Counted from the first letter of the stretch, positions 1 through 9,023 are shown. The stretch is 50,886 bases of DNA from DASUBN01 sp036263155 (GCA_036263155.1 DATAHN010000128.1:1-50886); one strand, 5' to 3'. Numbers and translations: made by a program. The notes: generated from the sequence alone by a model not told the origin.

Positions 1-2357
1 TGCTGAAGGACGCGCGCCTCACCAACCGCTATGCCCAGATGGTGCAGCAGGCGGTCAACGAGAAGGACTGGGCCGGCGCCAACGACATGCTGAAGGTGGC
101 GCTCGACTACTCCTCCAGCGACGCGCAGCTGCTGGACCTGAGCGACACGGTCAAGCGCGAACTCAAACATCAACAGGACGCTCAGCTCATCGCGCAGTTG
201 CAGGGCAGGCTGCGTGATGCAGCGCCCAACCTGAAGACGCTCGGAGACTTCGACAAGATCCGCGACGACATGAACAAGCTGCACAACCTCAACCCGGGCG
301 ACGCGACGCTGCAGCGCATGAACGACCCGCTGAAGGCAGCGCTGGCCACCGCGCTCGCCACCGCCTCAGCGCAGAAGCGCTGGGACGACGCCGAGAAGAC
401 GCTCTACACCTACTCGCACCTGCTGGCGCTGCCGGACCTCCTGACGCAGCGGCAGAGCCTGAGCCAGGCCGAGGTGACGGGCGGTTACGTGCCGGCCGAC
501 CTGCAGACACGCCTCGCGCAGGTGAAACAGCACCGCGACCTGATGCAGAACCTGCTCAACGGCGCCAAGTACGACAGCGACTGGGACCGGCAGGTGCTCA
601 ACGCCTTCCAGGAGACCACCGCGCTGCTGCAGCCGAACGACATGAGCTGGTACCAGGAGCTGCGTGACAACGTGGCCAAGAGCTACGTGAAAGTGATGCA
701 GCAGATGATCCAGCAGAACCGCTTCGACGCGGCCGATACCCTGCTGGCCAACGGCCAGGTGTACTCGCCGCAGCTGCCGGACTTCACGCCGGCACAGCAG
801 TCGCTGGCGCAGGCGCGCGAGGCCTTCGAGAAGGCGCGCGTGGAACGGCTGCGCGTGGCGCAGATCGATGCCTCGAAGAACCAGTTCCAGGCACAGCTGA
901 ACGCCGGCCAGATGGACGCCGCGAAGCAGACCTACGCTTCGCTGCAGTCGCAGCTGCCGACGAGCGACGCGTTCTTCGCGGACACGGCGCCCAAGGCCTA
1001 CGCGCTCGCGTACCTCAACTTGGCGCGCGGCCGCGCCGCCAGCAATGACTTCCGCGGCGCCCTGCAGCTGGTCAAGACCGGCCTGCAGTATGCCCCGCTG
1101 GACGACCTCAAGAAGGCGCAGGGCGACTACACGGCACAGGCCTCGAAGGGCGACCTGTTCGCCATGGTGGATAACCTGCAGGCCTCGGGCATGAGCGACC
1201 TGCGCACCAAGCTTGCGGACGTGCAGAAGCAGTTCCCCAAGGAGTCGGCGACCATCTCCGACACGCTGGTGAAGCGCCTGGCACAGCATATCGACGGCCT
1301 CAAGGACACGGACGCGGGTCTCGCCTATGACCTGTGGACCGCGGCCAGGAGTGCATTCCCCGACAGTGCCACGATCCAGGGCCTCAAGATCTCGCCGCCG
1401 GCGCGGCCCTCCAAGTTCGCGGGCCTCGGCCGCGACGCCATGAAGTCGAACCTGCTGAGCAAGGCCCAGGACTACTACAACCAGGGCCAGCAGCAGGAAG
1501 CGGGCAACCAGGACCTGGCGCAGTTCGGCCAGAGCCTGCAGAAGGCCCAGGCCGACGCGAACCAGTACTTCGTCGCCTACCAGCAGTACATGCAGGCCGG
1601 CCAGACCGCGCAGGCGCAGCAGTACCTGGCGGAGGCGGTCCGGCGCTGGTCCGACAACGCGAGCTGGCTCAACGAGAACAAGAAGTTCAGCACCGTGCAG
1701 CAGCCGGTGCGCAGCGCCAACGGCAGCAAGCCCTGCAGCGCCGACCTCGCCGGCTACGGCAAGTCGGGCCGTGCCGAATGCTTCGACATGCTGGACGGCG
1801 GCGTGCGCGGCCCCACCCTGGTGGTGGTGCCGGCGGGCGGCGGCCAGAGTGCGCCGTTCGCGATCGGCAAGTACGAGGTGTCGGTGGGCGACCTCAATGC
1901 GTTCTGCAAGAGCGGCGGCGGCTGCCAGCCCTCGGGCGACGGCGCCGACATGCCGGCCACCAACCTCTCCTTCGCCACCGCCAAGGCCTACGTGGCCTGG
2001 CTGTCGCAGAAGAGCGGCATGCGCTACTTCATCCCGACCCAGGAGCAGTGGCAATACGCCGCCAGCACCGGCGGGAGCGACGCGAACCGCGACTTCAACT
2101 GCCACGTGACGCTGGGCGAACAGGTCATCAAGGGCCTGTCGCTGGTCTCCATCAGCACCGGCAAGGCCAACTCGTGGGGCCTCATGAACTACGTGGGCAA
2201 CGTGCAGGAGTTCGTGGCCGCCGGCGGCGGCACCGCGGCCATGGGCGGCGACTACCAGGACCCCCTGGCGCAGTGCACCACCAGCCTCAGCCGCCCGAGC
2301 AGCGGCGCGGCTGATGCGCTCACGGGCTTCCGCGTGGCGCGGGACATCAACCCGTGA
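1..2357 (+). CDS. FGE/sulfatase-modifying-factor domain protein, 5' end outside window
   Basis: The reading frame is open from base 3, so the true start lies upstream. About 590 residues of Ala/Gln-rich, mostly helical repeat-like sequence come first, followed by a C-terminal domain from about base 1810 resembling formylglycine-generating-enzyme/SUMF1 folds: a VVVPAGG entry, GKYEVSVGDLNAFC, TQEQWQYAAS, the GNVQEF signature and a closing GFRVARD. In bacteria such C-terminal domains often sit behind Ser/Thr kinase or repeat regions and act as binding or regulatory modules, not as oxidases. I cannot see the N-terminus, so a kinase domain is only a possibility. The stop overlaps the next gene by 4 nt (GTGA), suggesting translational coupling. 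The domain call is firm; the function is unknown. Confidence 0.8.
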   Translation, partial: LKDARLTNRYAQMVQQAVNEKDWAGANDMLKVALDYSSSDAQLLDLSDTVKRELKHQQDAQLIAQLQGRLRDAAPNLKTLGDFDKIRDDMNKLHNLNPGDATLQRMNDPLKAALATALATASAQKRWDDAEKTLYTYSHLLALPDLLTQRQSLSQAEVTGGYVPADLQTRLAQVKQHRDLMQNLLNGAKYDSDWDRQVLNAFQETTALLQPNDMSWYQELRDNVAKSYVKVMQQMIQQNRFDAADTLLANGQVYSPQLPDFTPAQQSLAQAREAFEKARVERLRVAQIDASKNQFQAQLNAGQMDAAKQTYASLQSQLPTSDAFFADTAPKAYALAYLNLARGRAASNDFRGALQLVKTGLQYAPLDDLKKAQGDYTAQASKGDLFAMVDNLQASGMSDLRTKLADVQKQFPKESATISDTLVKRLAQHIDGLKDTDAGLAYDLWTAARSAFPDSATIQGLKISPPARPSKFAGLGRDAMKSNLLSKAQDYYNQGQQQEAGNQDLAQFGQSLQKAQADANQYFVAYQQYMQAGQTAQAQQYLAEAVRRWSDNASWLNENKKFSTVQQPVRSANGSKPCSADLAGYGKSGRAECFDMLDGGVRGPTLVVVPAGGGQSAPFAIGKYEVSVGDLNAFCKSGGGCQPSGDGADMPATNLSFATAKAYVAWLSQKSGMRYFIPTQEQWQYAASTGGSDANRDFNCHVTLGEQVIKGLSLVSISTGKANSWGLMNYVGNVQEFVAAGGGTAAMGGDYQDPLAQCTTSLSRPSSGAADALTGFRVARDINP

Positions 2358-2920
2358 AGTCCTCGCAGATCCGCGACCTTGCCCGCCGCTACGCGACAGG
2401 CAAGCTGAGCCAGGAGAGCTACCGCAGCCAGCGGCGGTCGCTCATCGACTCCGTCACAGGCGGGCAGGTGCAGCTCAGCTACCGCGAGGACGAGCGCACC
2501 GCGGCACGCCCCCGCTTCAACACCAAGCTGCTCGGCATCACGGCAGTGGTGCTGATCGTGGCGGGCATCGGCACGGTGCTGCTGATCAAGCGCTCGAACC
2601 ATGCCGCCGCGGCGGCGCAGGCCGCCCAGGCCCAGGCACCGGCGGTACCCGCACTGCCGCCGGCCCCCGGCCCGGAACTGGTGCGCACCTTCGTGGAAGC
2701 GAACGACTGGACCGATGGCAGCCTGCAGAACTTCACGCGCCACTGGACCACCCTGGACACCGAGGACCAGAGTCAGGCGCGCGAGAGCCTGATGTACCCG
2801 CGCCTCGTGAGCGCAGTGCGCCAGCAGATGGACTCGGAGAAGGCGGTGGCAGGGCCCGCGAGCCCGCACCTCATGGAACTGCAGAAGCTGGCCAAGAGTC
2901 TCGGCATCCCCACGTCCTGA
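2354..2920 (+). CDS. Single-pass membrane protein of unknown function
   Basis: This 188-residue protein starts at a GTG that overlaps the preceding stop (GTGA). It has a charged cytoplasmic N-terminus of about 55 residues rich in Arg and Ser, one clear membrane helix at about 57-78 (LLGITAVVLIVAGIGTVLLI), then an Ala/Pro/Gln-rich linker and a soluble, presumably periplasmic, domain of about 90 residues. I do not recognise the family. The N-terminal half resembles short domains found next to kinase or FGE-like genes. Coupling to the upstream FGE-domain gene suggests they act together, perhaps in membrane-linked signalling; that is inference. Confidence 0.75.
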   Translation: MKSSQIRDLARRYATGKLSQESYRSQRRSLIDSVTGGQVQLSYREDERTAARPRFNTKLLGITAVVLIVAGIGTVLLIKRSNHAAAAAQAAQAQAPAVPALPPAPGPELVRTFVEANDWTDGSLQNFTRHWTTLDTEDQSQARESLMYPRLVSAVRQQMDSEKAVAGPASPHLMELQKLAKSLGIPTS

Positions 2921-2936
2921 CCGGCCTCGAAGCCGG
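2921..2936. terminator. Weak hairpin between convergent genes
   Basis: A stem ccggc/gccgg with a 6-nt loop lies directly after the stop of the plus-strand gene and before the stop of the minus-strand cyclase. There is no T-tract on either strand, so it is at best a weak bidirectional terminator. Confidence 0.3.
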
Positions 2937-2955
2937 CCCCGCGAAGATACCCGCC

Positions 2956-3849
2956 CTAGTCCTCGCTCTGGAACGAGATAGCGTCCGGCGACTCCGGAGC
3001 GAGGCGCTGCCCCAGCCCGATGATGCCGCTGCCCTTGATGGGATAGTTGTCGCGGCGCACGAACAGCTCCTCGCCGGAGCTGGTGCGCACGTAAGTGCCG
3101 TTGATGCTCTGGTCCACCAGCACGAAGTTGCCCTTGCGCAGCTCGATGCGGGCATGCATGCGGGAGATCAGGGTGTTCTTGACCACGAGGTCGTTCTCGT
3201 CGGCGCGGCCCATGACCACGGAGGAGTGCAGCTCGTTCACCTCGACCGACTGGTCGCGGTAGCGCAGGGTGAGCCTGGCCTTCTTGGTGGTCTCCGCGGT
3301 GGGCTTGAAGGAGGTGGACATGCGCGTCACGTCTTCGCGCTGCCACAGGAGCTCGATCATGTCGATCTCGTCCTTCTTGCCCTTCACCGCCGCGCGATCG
3401 ATCTGGCGGGTGGAGGCCTTCCAGATGTCCGAAAGCTTGTCCATGGTGGCGGAGGTCGTGAGGGTCTGGCCGGGCTTGGCCTGCCCCGCCATGCGCGCTG
3501 CGGTGTTGACCGCGTCGCCGTAGACGTCGCCGTCGGCCTCGACGATCACCGGGCCGAAGTGGAATCCGACACGGATGGCGATGCTCTTGCCCTGCACCAC
3601 CAGGCCCGCCGAGATGCGCTCCTGCATGCCGCTGGCGGCGTCGGCGGCGGCGTTCGGGTCGTCGAACACCGACATCACCTCGTCGCCGATGGTCTTCACC
3701 ACCCGGCCGGACTGGCGTTTGGTCTCCTCGTCCATGATGGACACGCACTTCGCCACGGTGTCCCGCGCGATGGCATCGCCCATCGTCTCGTACAGCTTGG
3801 TGCTGCCGCAGACATCGGCGAACAGGATGGTGAGTTTGGTTTCCTTCAT
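2956..3849 (-). CDS. Class III adenylyl cyclase with C-terminal FHA domain
   Basis: This 297-residue protein has no membrane segment. Residues 1-175 form a class III cyclase catalytic domain with metal-binding Asp12 (FADV) and Asp56 (GDEV), purine-specifying Lys52 and Asp108 (the adenine-type pair), and transition-state Asn115 and Arg119 in GDAVNTAARM, so it should make cAMP. Residues about 192-285 form an FHA domain with the phosphothreonine-pocket residues Gly214-Arg215, Ser229-Arg230-x-His232 and Asn250-Gly251-Thr252. The domain order suggests cyclase activity tied to a phosphorylated partner. It converges on the FGE-domain pair, which may belong to the same phosphosignalling route (inference). 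Start: ATG at 3849. Confidence 0.9.
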   Translation of the reverse strand: MKETKLTILFADVCGSTKLYETMGDAIARDTVAKCVSIMDEETKRQSGRVVKTIGDEVMSVFDDPNAAADAASGMQERISAGLVVQGKSIAIRVGFHFGPVIVEADGDVYGDAVNTAARMAGQAKPGQTLTTSATMDKLSDIWKASTRQIDRAAVKGKKDEIDMIELLWQREDVTRMSTSFKPTAETTKKARLTLRYRDQSVEVNELHSSVVMGRADENDLVVKNTLISRMHARIELRKGNFVLVDQSINGTYVRTSSGEELFVRRDNYPIKGSGIIGLGQRLAPESPDAISFQSED

Positions 3850-3939
3850 GGCCTGAGCAGGCCCCTGCGGGCCTTGGGTCCCCCCTTCGGTGGGCTCAAT
3901 TTACCAATATATGAGGTCCCGGGCCAGCCCAAAGACCGG

Positions 3940-4785
3940 TCATTTCTCCGCCACTATATAAGCTATCCAGGACGGGTCCGGGTCGCCGTGTTCCACCGGC
4001 GTGAACTCATCGCTGCCCTCCCCGGTCTTGGGGTCGGTCCCCTGCCAGTAGACCTGGACTCGGCCGAAGCCCGCCTCGGCCAGGATCTCCCGTATCTCGG
4101 GCAGGGTCCACAGACGCCAGTAGTAGCTGAAAGCCTTGTTGAGCCGCGACCCGTCCGGGAAGGCGTAATGGATGTGGCAGGTGAAGTCCCCCGTGACCGG
4201 GTCATAGGCGGCTTGGTCCCATATATAGGTGAACCGGCCCATCTCCTCCCGTTCCTTCAATACCCGGCAGGCGTCGTAGCCGCCGAAGGCGTCCAGCATG
4301 AAGATGCCGTCGCTCTTCAGGCCCGCGCGCACGTTCTGGAAGTAGCGCTTGAGGGTCTTGCGGTCGCGGAAGATCCAGTAGCTGAAATTGAAGGCTGCCA
4401 CGATGTCCACCGGGGCGGGACGGGTGGTGAGCACGTCCTCCTGCAGGAGCTTCAGGCGGGTCGTCTCGGAGGGCTTGAGACGGGAGACGTTGTGCTCGCG
4501 GCCCCAGTCCAGCACCGCGGAGTCGAGGTCGATGCCCACCGCCTCCCGGTCCCGCGCACTCTGGACCCAGGCACAGGCGAACAGCGCGCTGGCGCAGAAG
4601 TCCTCCCGCAGACGCTTGGGAACGCGGCCGCGGATGGACTTGTAGGTATCGGACATGAAGCCGATCTCCCAATCCGCATCCTGCACGGAGCGCTGGTAGA
4701 GCGCATAGCGGTCGGCCCGCTCGGCGAGCGTCGGCTTTCGGGTCTTGGTGTTGTTACGGCGTCGGGCGGGAACCTTGGATGACAT
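3940..4785 (-). CDS. Class I SAM-dependent methyltransferase
   Basis: A soluble 281-residue protein with a Lys/Arg-rich N-terminus. The SAM-binding region is the atypical REDFC-type motif I at about 59-70, here EDFCASALFA without the usual Gly run, followed by the acidic GIDLD at the end of strand 2 (residues 84-88). Later blocks include DIVAAFNFSYW, RAGLKSDGIFMLDAFGG and a C-terminal sheet. This belongs to the family usually annotated simply as class I methyltransferase; the substrate is unknown. It stands alone between the cyclase and dusA, with about 90 nt and 60 nt gaps. The motif I change from the more common FCGTA is worth noting, but the rest of the fold looks intact. Confidence 0.8.
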   Translation of the reverse strand: MSSKVPARRRNNTKTRKPTLAERADRYALYQRSVQDADWEIGFMSDTYKSIRGRVPKRLREDFCASALFACAWVQSARDREAVGIDLDSAVLDWGREHNVSRLKPSETTRLKLLQEDVLTTRPAPVDIVAAFNFSYWIFRDRKTLKRYFQNVRAGLKSDGIFMLDAFGGYDACRVLKEREEMGRFTYIWDQAAYDPVTGDFTCHIHYAFPDGSRLNKAFSYYWRLWTLPEIREILAEAGFGRVQVYWQGTDPKTGEGSDEFTPVEHGDPDPSWIAYIVAEK

Positions 4786-4846
4786 CAGCCGGGGCTTCTT
4801 CTTTATAGGGAGAGGGCGTAACGCGGGGCCATTCTACCCCATCCGT

Positions 4847-5836
4847 TCAGGCGGCGGCCTTGAGCGAGGCGAGCGCGTCATTTAACACAGTGAGTCCGGC
4901 ACCGGCGCGGTGACCCTCCTCGCTCAAGGCGCGGCGCCACTGGCGCGCGCCGGGGCAACCGTGGAAGAGGCCCAGGGCATGGCGGGTCATGCGTTGCAGC
5001 GGCACGCCTTCCTGCAACTGCGCCGCGATGTACGGCAGCCAGGCGCTCAGCACCTCGGTGCGGGATAGCACCGGGGCGGCGGGATCGAAGAAGCGCCGGT
5101 CCACGTCGGCGAAGAGGTAGGGATTGCTCACCGCCTCGCGCCCCACCATCACGCCGTCGAAGGCGCCCAGGTGCCGTTCCATGGCGTCCAGGGTCTGCAC
5201 GCCGCCGTTCACCACTACGGTGAGGGCGGGGAAATCGCGCTTGAGCCGCTCTGCCACGTCATAGCGCAGCGGCGGGATCTCGCGGTTTTCCTTGGGGGAG
5301 AGCCCCTTCAGCCAGGCCTTGCGGGCATGGATGATGAAGACACGGCAGCCGCCCTCCGCCACCACGCCGACGAAGTCCACGAGCTCCTCGTAGCTGTCGC
5401 GCTGATCGACCCCGATGCGGGTCTTGACCGTCACCGGCAGTGGGCTCGCGGCTGCCATGGCCGCCACGCACTCCTTCACGAGGCCGGGCTCGTTCATGAG
5501 GCAGGCGCCGAAGCGGCCCTGCTGCACCCGGTCGCTGGGGCAGCCGGCGTTGAGGTTGACCTCGTCGTAGCTGTAGGCCGCGGCGAGACGCGCGCACGCA
5601 GCAAGGGCTTCCGGTTCGCTACCGCCGAGCTGCAACGCCAGCGGGTGCTCCGCCGGGTGAAACTCCAGGAAGCGGCGCGGGTCGCCGTGCAGCAGCGCAC
5701 CGGTGGTGAGCATCTCGGTGTAGAGCCGGGTGTGGCGGCTCATGAGGCGGATGAAATAGCGGAAGTGGCGGTCCGTGTAATCCATCATGGGTGCCACGCA
5801 CACCCGGTGCGTGGCCGGACGCGGCGCGGTGCTCAC
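4847..5836 (-). CDS. dusA: tRNA-dihydrouridine(20/20a) synthase DusA
   Basis: A 329-residue FMN enzyme reducing uridine 20/20a in the tRNA D-loop. Hallmarks are the N-terminal VCVAPMMDYTDRHFR, YTEM, the active-site loop NLNAGCPS with catalytic Cys99, VTVKTRIG, FIIHARKAWLKGLSPKENR (the DusA-specific stretch), VNGGVQT and VMVGREA. The length fits the family. The frame is open upstream to 6187, but homology begins right after a GTG at 5836 that overlaps the pdxH stop by 4 nt, so I choose that start. It is the last gene of a likely typA-pdxH-dusA operon. Confidence 0.93.
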   Translation of the reverse strand: MSTAPRPATHRVCVAPMMDYTDRHFRYFIRLMSRHTRLYTEMLTTGALLHGDPRRFLEFHPAEHPLALQLGGSEPEALAACARLAAAYSYDEVNLNAGCPSDRVQQGRFGACLMNEPGLVKECVAAMAAASPLPVTVKTRIGVDQRDSYEELVDFVGVVAEGGCRVFIIHARKAWLKGLSPKENREIPPLRYDVAERLKRDFPALTVVVNGGVQTLDAMERHLGAFDGVMVGREAVSNPYLFADVDRRFFDPAAPVLSRTEVLSAWLPYIAAQLQEGVPLQRMTRHALGLFHGCPGARQWRRALSEEGHRAGAGLTVLNDALASLKAAA

Positions 5837-6435
5837 GGATACATCCAGGTGTGGCGCCAGCCGGAATCGCCGAGCAGGTAGCGCTCGCGCTCGTGCAGGC
5901 GGCCGTCCTTGGAGGACCAGAACTCCATGAGGTTCGGCGCGAGCCGGAAACCGGACCAATGGGGCGGGCGCGGCACATCCCTGCCTTCGAACTTCTTCTC
6001 GTATTCGGCGAAGTTGCGGTGCAAGGTGTCCTTGTGCGGCATCTCCTCGGACTGCTGCGAGGCCCAGGCGCCGATCTGGCTGATGCGCTTGCGACTGGCC
6101 CAATAGGCGTCTGCTTCGGCATCGCTGACGCTCTCGGTGACGCCCTCCACCCGCACCTGCTCCAATAACGGCTGCCAGTGGAAACACAGGGCCGCACGGG
6201 GCTCCTGGGCCAGGTCGCGACCCTTGTGGCTGTGCTTGTTGGTATAGAACACAAAACCCCGGGCATCGAAGCCCTTGAGCAGCACGATGCGCAGGGTAGG
6301 ACGCCCATCCGGCGCCACGGTGGCGAGAGCCATGGCGGTGGGCTCGAGGATGCCCTTCTCAGCCTTGGCTTTCTCAAGAAAAACGCCGAAGCGCTGGAGC
6401 GCTTCGGCGTAGAGCTTGTCGGTAGTGTGCTGCAT
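5833..6435 (-). CDS. pdxH: Pyridoxamine/pyridoxine 5'-phosphate oxidase
   Basis: A 200-residue FMN-dependent oxidase making pyridoxal 5'-phosphate, the last step of vitamin B6 synthesis and salvage. The sequence shows the FMN-binding RIVLLKGF, FYTNKHSHKGRDL, AALCFHWQPL and VRVEG, and the C-terminal block from PPHWSGFRLAPN to the GRLHERERY substrate-binding segment. The length is slightly short of E. coli PdxH (218) but spans the domain. It lies 32 nt after typA and overlaps dusA by 4 nt, so co-transcription is likely. Confidence 0.93.
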   Translation of the reverse strand: MQHTTDKLYAEALQRFGVFLEKAKAEKGILEPTAMALATVAPDGRPTLRIVLLKGFDARGFVFYTNKHSHKGRDLAQEPRAALCFHWQPLLEQVRVEGVTESVSDAEADAYWASRKRISQIGAWASQQSEEMPHKDTLHRNFAEYEKKFEGRDVPRPPHWSGFRLAPNLMEFWSSKDGRLHERERYLLGDSGWRHTWMYP

Positions 6436-6467
6436 GGCCCTATTTTAACCCCGCAGCAGACCAGCCT

Positions 6468-8306
6468 TTAAGCGGCAGCTTCCGAGGCTCGCCCCGCCTT
6501 CTTGCGGTCCTGTTCTTTCAGGTGCCGCTTGCGCAGGCGGATGTTGAGCGGCGTGATCTCCACCAGCTCGTCGTCCTCGATGAACTCCAGGGCCTGTTCC
6601 AGGGTGAAGCGCAGGGCCGGGGTCAGCAGGATGTTCTCGTCGCGGCCGGCGGCACGGATGTTGGTGAGCTGCTTGGTCTTGAGCGGGTTCACCGTGAGGT
6701 CGTTGTCACGGGCATGGATACCCACGATCTGGCCCTCGTACACGTCCTCGCCAGGACCCACGCACAGGCGCCCGCGCTCCTGCAGGTTGAACAGGCCGTA
6801 GGGTACGACCTTGCCCGTGCCATTGGAGATGAGCGCGCCGTTGGCGCGCTGGTTGATACCCACGGCCTTCACCGGCGCGTACTTCTCGAACACGTGGTGC
6901 AGCAGGCCCGAGCCCGAGGTCATGGTGCGGAACTCGGTCTGGAAACCGATGAGACCGCGCGCCGGGATGATGTAGTCCAGGCGCACACGGCCCTGGCCGT
7001 CCGGACGCATGTCCTGCAGCGCGCCGCCGCGGGAACCGAGGGCCTCCATGATGGCGCCCTGGTGGCGGTCTTCCACGTCCACCGTGAGGTTCTCATAGGG
7101 TTCGTGCCGTTCGCCGTTCACCTCGTGATAGATGACCTGGGGACGGGCCACCGCGATCTCATAGCCCTCGCGGCGCATGGTCTCCAGGAGCACCGAGAGG
7201 TGTAGTTCGCCGCGGCCGGAGACACGGAATTTCTCCGCGTCCTCGCTGTCTTCGACGCGCAGCGCCACGTTGTGCAGGGTCTCGCGGTACAGGCGCTCGC
7301 GCACCTGGCGGCTGGTCAGGAACTTGCCGTCCTGGCCGGCGAAGGGCGAGCTGTTGGTCTCGAACATCATGCTGATGGTGGGCTCGTCCACGGTCAGGGA
7401 CGGCAGGGCCTCCACGTGCTCCGGGTCACAGAGGGTCTCGGAGATGCGCGGCGCAGGGATGCCGGTGAAGGCGATGATGTCGCCGGCCTGGGCCTCCTCC
7501 ACTTCCACGCGGTTCAGGCCGAGGAAGCCGAACACCTGTAGCACGCGCTCGCGGCGGGTCTTGCCCTCGGAATCGGTGACGATCACCGGGCTGTTGCGCT
7601 TGATGCGGCCGCGGGCGATGCGTCCGATGCCGATGGCACCCACGTAGCTCGAGTAGTCCATCTGGCTGACCTGGAGCTGGAACGGGCCGTCCAGGTTCAC
7701 CGGCGGCGGCGGGCAATGCTTGATGATGGTCTCGAACAGGGGCGTCATGTCCTTGCCGGGCACGTCCATGTCCAGGGTGGCGAAGCCGTTCAGGGCCGAG
7801 GCGTACACCACCGGGAAGTCCAGCTGCTCGTCGGAGGCGCCGAGCTTGTCGAACAGGTCGAAGGTCTGGTCCAGCACCCAGTGCGGGCGCGCGCCATTGC
7901 GGTCGATCTTGTTGATGACCACGATGGGCTTGAGGCCGTGGGAGAAGGCCTTCTGGGTGACGAAGCGGGTCTGCGGCATGGGGCCGTCCACCGCGTCCAC
8001 CACCAGCAGCACGCAATCCACCATGGACAGCACCCGCTCCACCTCGCCGCCGAAATCGGCGTGGCCAGGGGTATCCACGATATTGATGCGGTACTCGGTG
8101 TTCCCCTGCTTGAGCCGGATGGCCGTGTTCTTGGCCAGGATGGTGATACCCCGTTCCTTCTCCAGGTCGTTGGAGTCCATCACCCGCTCGGTGATGGGGG
8201 CACGGGCGTCCAGGGTGCCGGATTGGCGAAGCAGGCAGTCCACGAGGGTGGTCTTGCCATGGTCCACGTGGGCGATGATGGCGATATTGCGGAGATTTTC
8301 GATCAC
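6468..8306 (-). CDS. typA: Translational GTPase TypA/BipA
   Basis: A 612-residue ribosome-associated GTPase of the EF-G family, involved in large-subunit assembly at low temperature and in stress responses. It has G1 AHVDHGKTT (12-20), G3 DTPGHAD (78-84), G4 NKID (132-135), then the EF-G-like domains II, III and V (SGRGELHLSVLLETMRREGYE) and the BipA-specific C-terminal domain ending in a basic tail. Length matches E. coli BipA (607). The ATG at 8306 gives the canonical MIENLRNIAIIAH start. It appears to head the operon with pdxH and dusA. Confidence 0.96.
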   Translation of the reverse strand: MIENLRNIAIIAHVDHGKTTLVDCLLRQSGTLDARAPITERVMDSNDLEKERGITILAKNTAIRLKQGNTEYRINIVDTPGHADFGGEVERVLSMVDCVLLVVDAVDGPMPQTRFVTQKAFSHGLKPIVVINKIDRNGARPHWVLDQTFDLFDKLGASDEQLDFPVVYASALNGFATLDMDVPGKDMTPLFETIIKHCPPPPVNLDGPFQLQVSQMDYSSYVGAIGIGRIARGRIKRNSPVIVTDSEGKTRRERVLQVFGFLGLNRVEVEEAQAGDIIAFTGIPAPRISETLCDPEHVEALPSLTVDEPTISMMFETNSSPFAGQDGKFLTSRQVRERLYRETLHNVALRVEDSEDAEKFRVSGRGELHLSVLLETMRREGYEIAVARPQVIYHEVNGERHEPYENLTVDVEDRHQGAIMEALGSRGGALQDMRPDGQGRVRLDYIIPARGLIGFQTEFRTMTSGSGLLHHVFEKYAPVKAVGINQRANGALISNGTGKVVPYGLFNLQERGRLCVGPGEDVYEGQIVGIHARDNDLTVNPLKTKQLTNIRAAGRDENILLTPALRFTLEQALEFIEDDELVEITPLNIRLRKRHLKEQDRKKAGRASEAAA

Positions 8307-8678
8307 GGGTTAGTCCAGGGGGTCGGGGGGCGGGAAAAACGGCGAATTATACCGGGAAACCCCGAAATACGTAGGGGGTTTTTGGGCGATTTTTTCAGTC
8401 CATACAAGGGCTTCCAGCCATTGGACAGGGGGGTTTGACTCGCGTAAGCTCTTTCGCCGTTCGGGACCTGTCAACCTATCTTTGCCGATGTCTACGGGGA
8501 TGACCTGCTGACACGCCGGGGGATGTGACTAAGCTTCGAACAAAAAGCAGTCACCCACCCATGCCCTGCCGCAAGGTAGCCGCCGGTGGGGAGACCGCAG
8601 GTAAACCACGGCCGGCAGCCTCAACATCTTCCGATCCCGTGGCGTGTTCTAAAGTCCTTGCAAGAGAGTGTTAATCGT
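8307..8678. other. 372-nt divergent intergenic region: typA promoter side and long RRM-gene leader
   Basis: No gene is visible. Near typA there are T-rich stretches (8377-8396) that could form part of its minus-strand promoter. Toward the RRM gene, about 8560-8660 is GC-rich with partly complementary segments (gccgccggtgg near 8579 and ccacggccggc near 8608), followed by AGAGAG at 8663-8668 as ribosome-binding site. A long structured 5' leader would suit a cold-regulated RNA-binding protein, but I cannot match it to a named RNA family. Confidence 0.4.
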
Positions 8679-8981
8679 ATGACGTCCATTTATGTCGGTA
8701 ATCTGCCTTTCTCCGCTAACGAAGATGAAATCCGCCAGAAGTTCGAGCAGTTCGGCGCCGTGCATTCGGTCAAGCTGATCTCCGATCGTGAGACCGGCCG
8801 CCCGCGCGGCTTCGGCTTCGTCGAGATGGATCAGTCCTCTGCCCAGGCCGCGATCCGCGAGCTGAATGGCAAGGACATGGGCGGCCGCCCGCTGCGCGTG
8901 AACGAAGCGCAGCCGCGTCAGCCCGGTGGTGGCGGCGGTGGTGGTGGTGGTGGCGGCGGCGGTGGCCGCGGCCGCTGGTAA
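8679..8981 (+). CDS. Glycine-rich RRM RNA-binding protein
   Basis: A 100-residue protein with one RNA recognition motif: RNP2 IYVGNL (4-9) and RNP1 RGFGFVEM (43-50), including the aromatic residues that stack on RNA. It ends in a run of 14 glycines (83-96) followed by RGRW. The frame extends upstream to 8586, but the RRM starts immediately at this ATG and AGAGAG lies about 10 nt before it. Bacterial proteins of this type bind single-stranded RNA and are often cold-induced in cyanobacteria and proteobacteria. It is a single-gene unit closed by a strong terminator. Confidence 0.9.
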   Translation: MTSIYVGNLPFSANEDEIRQKFEQFGAVHSVKLISDRETGRPRGFGFVEMDQSSAQAAIRELNGKDMGGRPLRVNEAQPRQPGGGGGGGGGGGGGGRGRW

Positions 8982-9023
8982 GCACCCGCTTAACCCAGCC
9001 CCTTTAGCTGAATAAGCTAAGCA

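Noticed and set aside
366..2105. 579-codon minus-strand frame inside the FGE-domain gene
   Set aside because: Shadow of the plus-strand gene; composition is Arg/Leu/Val-biased with no motif.
2314..4782. 822-codon plus-strand frame opposite the cyclase and methyltransferase genes
   Set aside because: It spans two convincing minus-strand genes and their gap and shows no domain.
5837..6187. Upstream extension of the dusA frame
   Set aside because: It overlaps pdxH entirely; GTG 5836 gives the normal DusA length.
8307..8678. Possible tRNA or known riboswitch in the leader of the RRM gene
   Set aside because: I find no cloverleaf or recognised riboswitch core; only loosely complementary GC-rich segments are visible.
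8920..8980. Short tandem GGY repeats that resemble a minisatellite or CRISPR seed
   Set aside because: They encode the polyglycine tail of the RRM protein and have no spacers.
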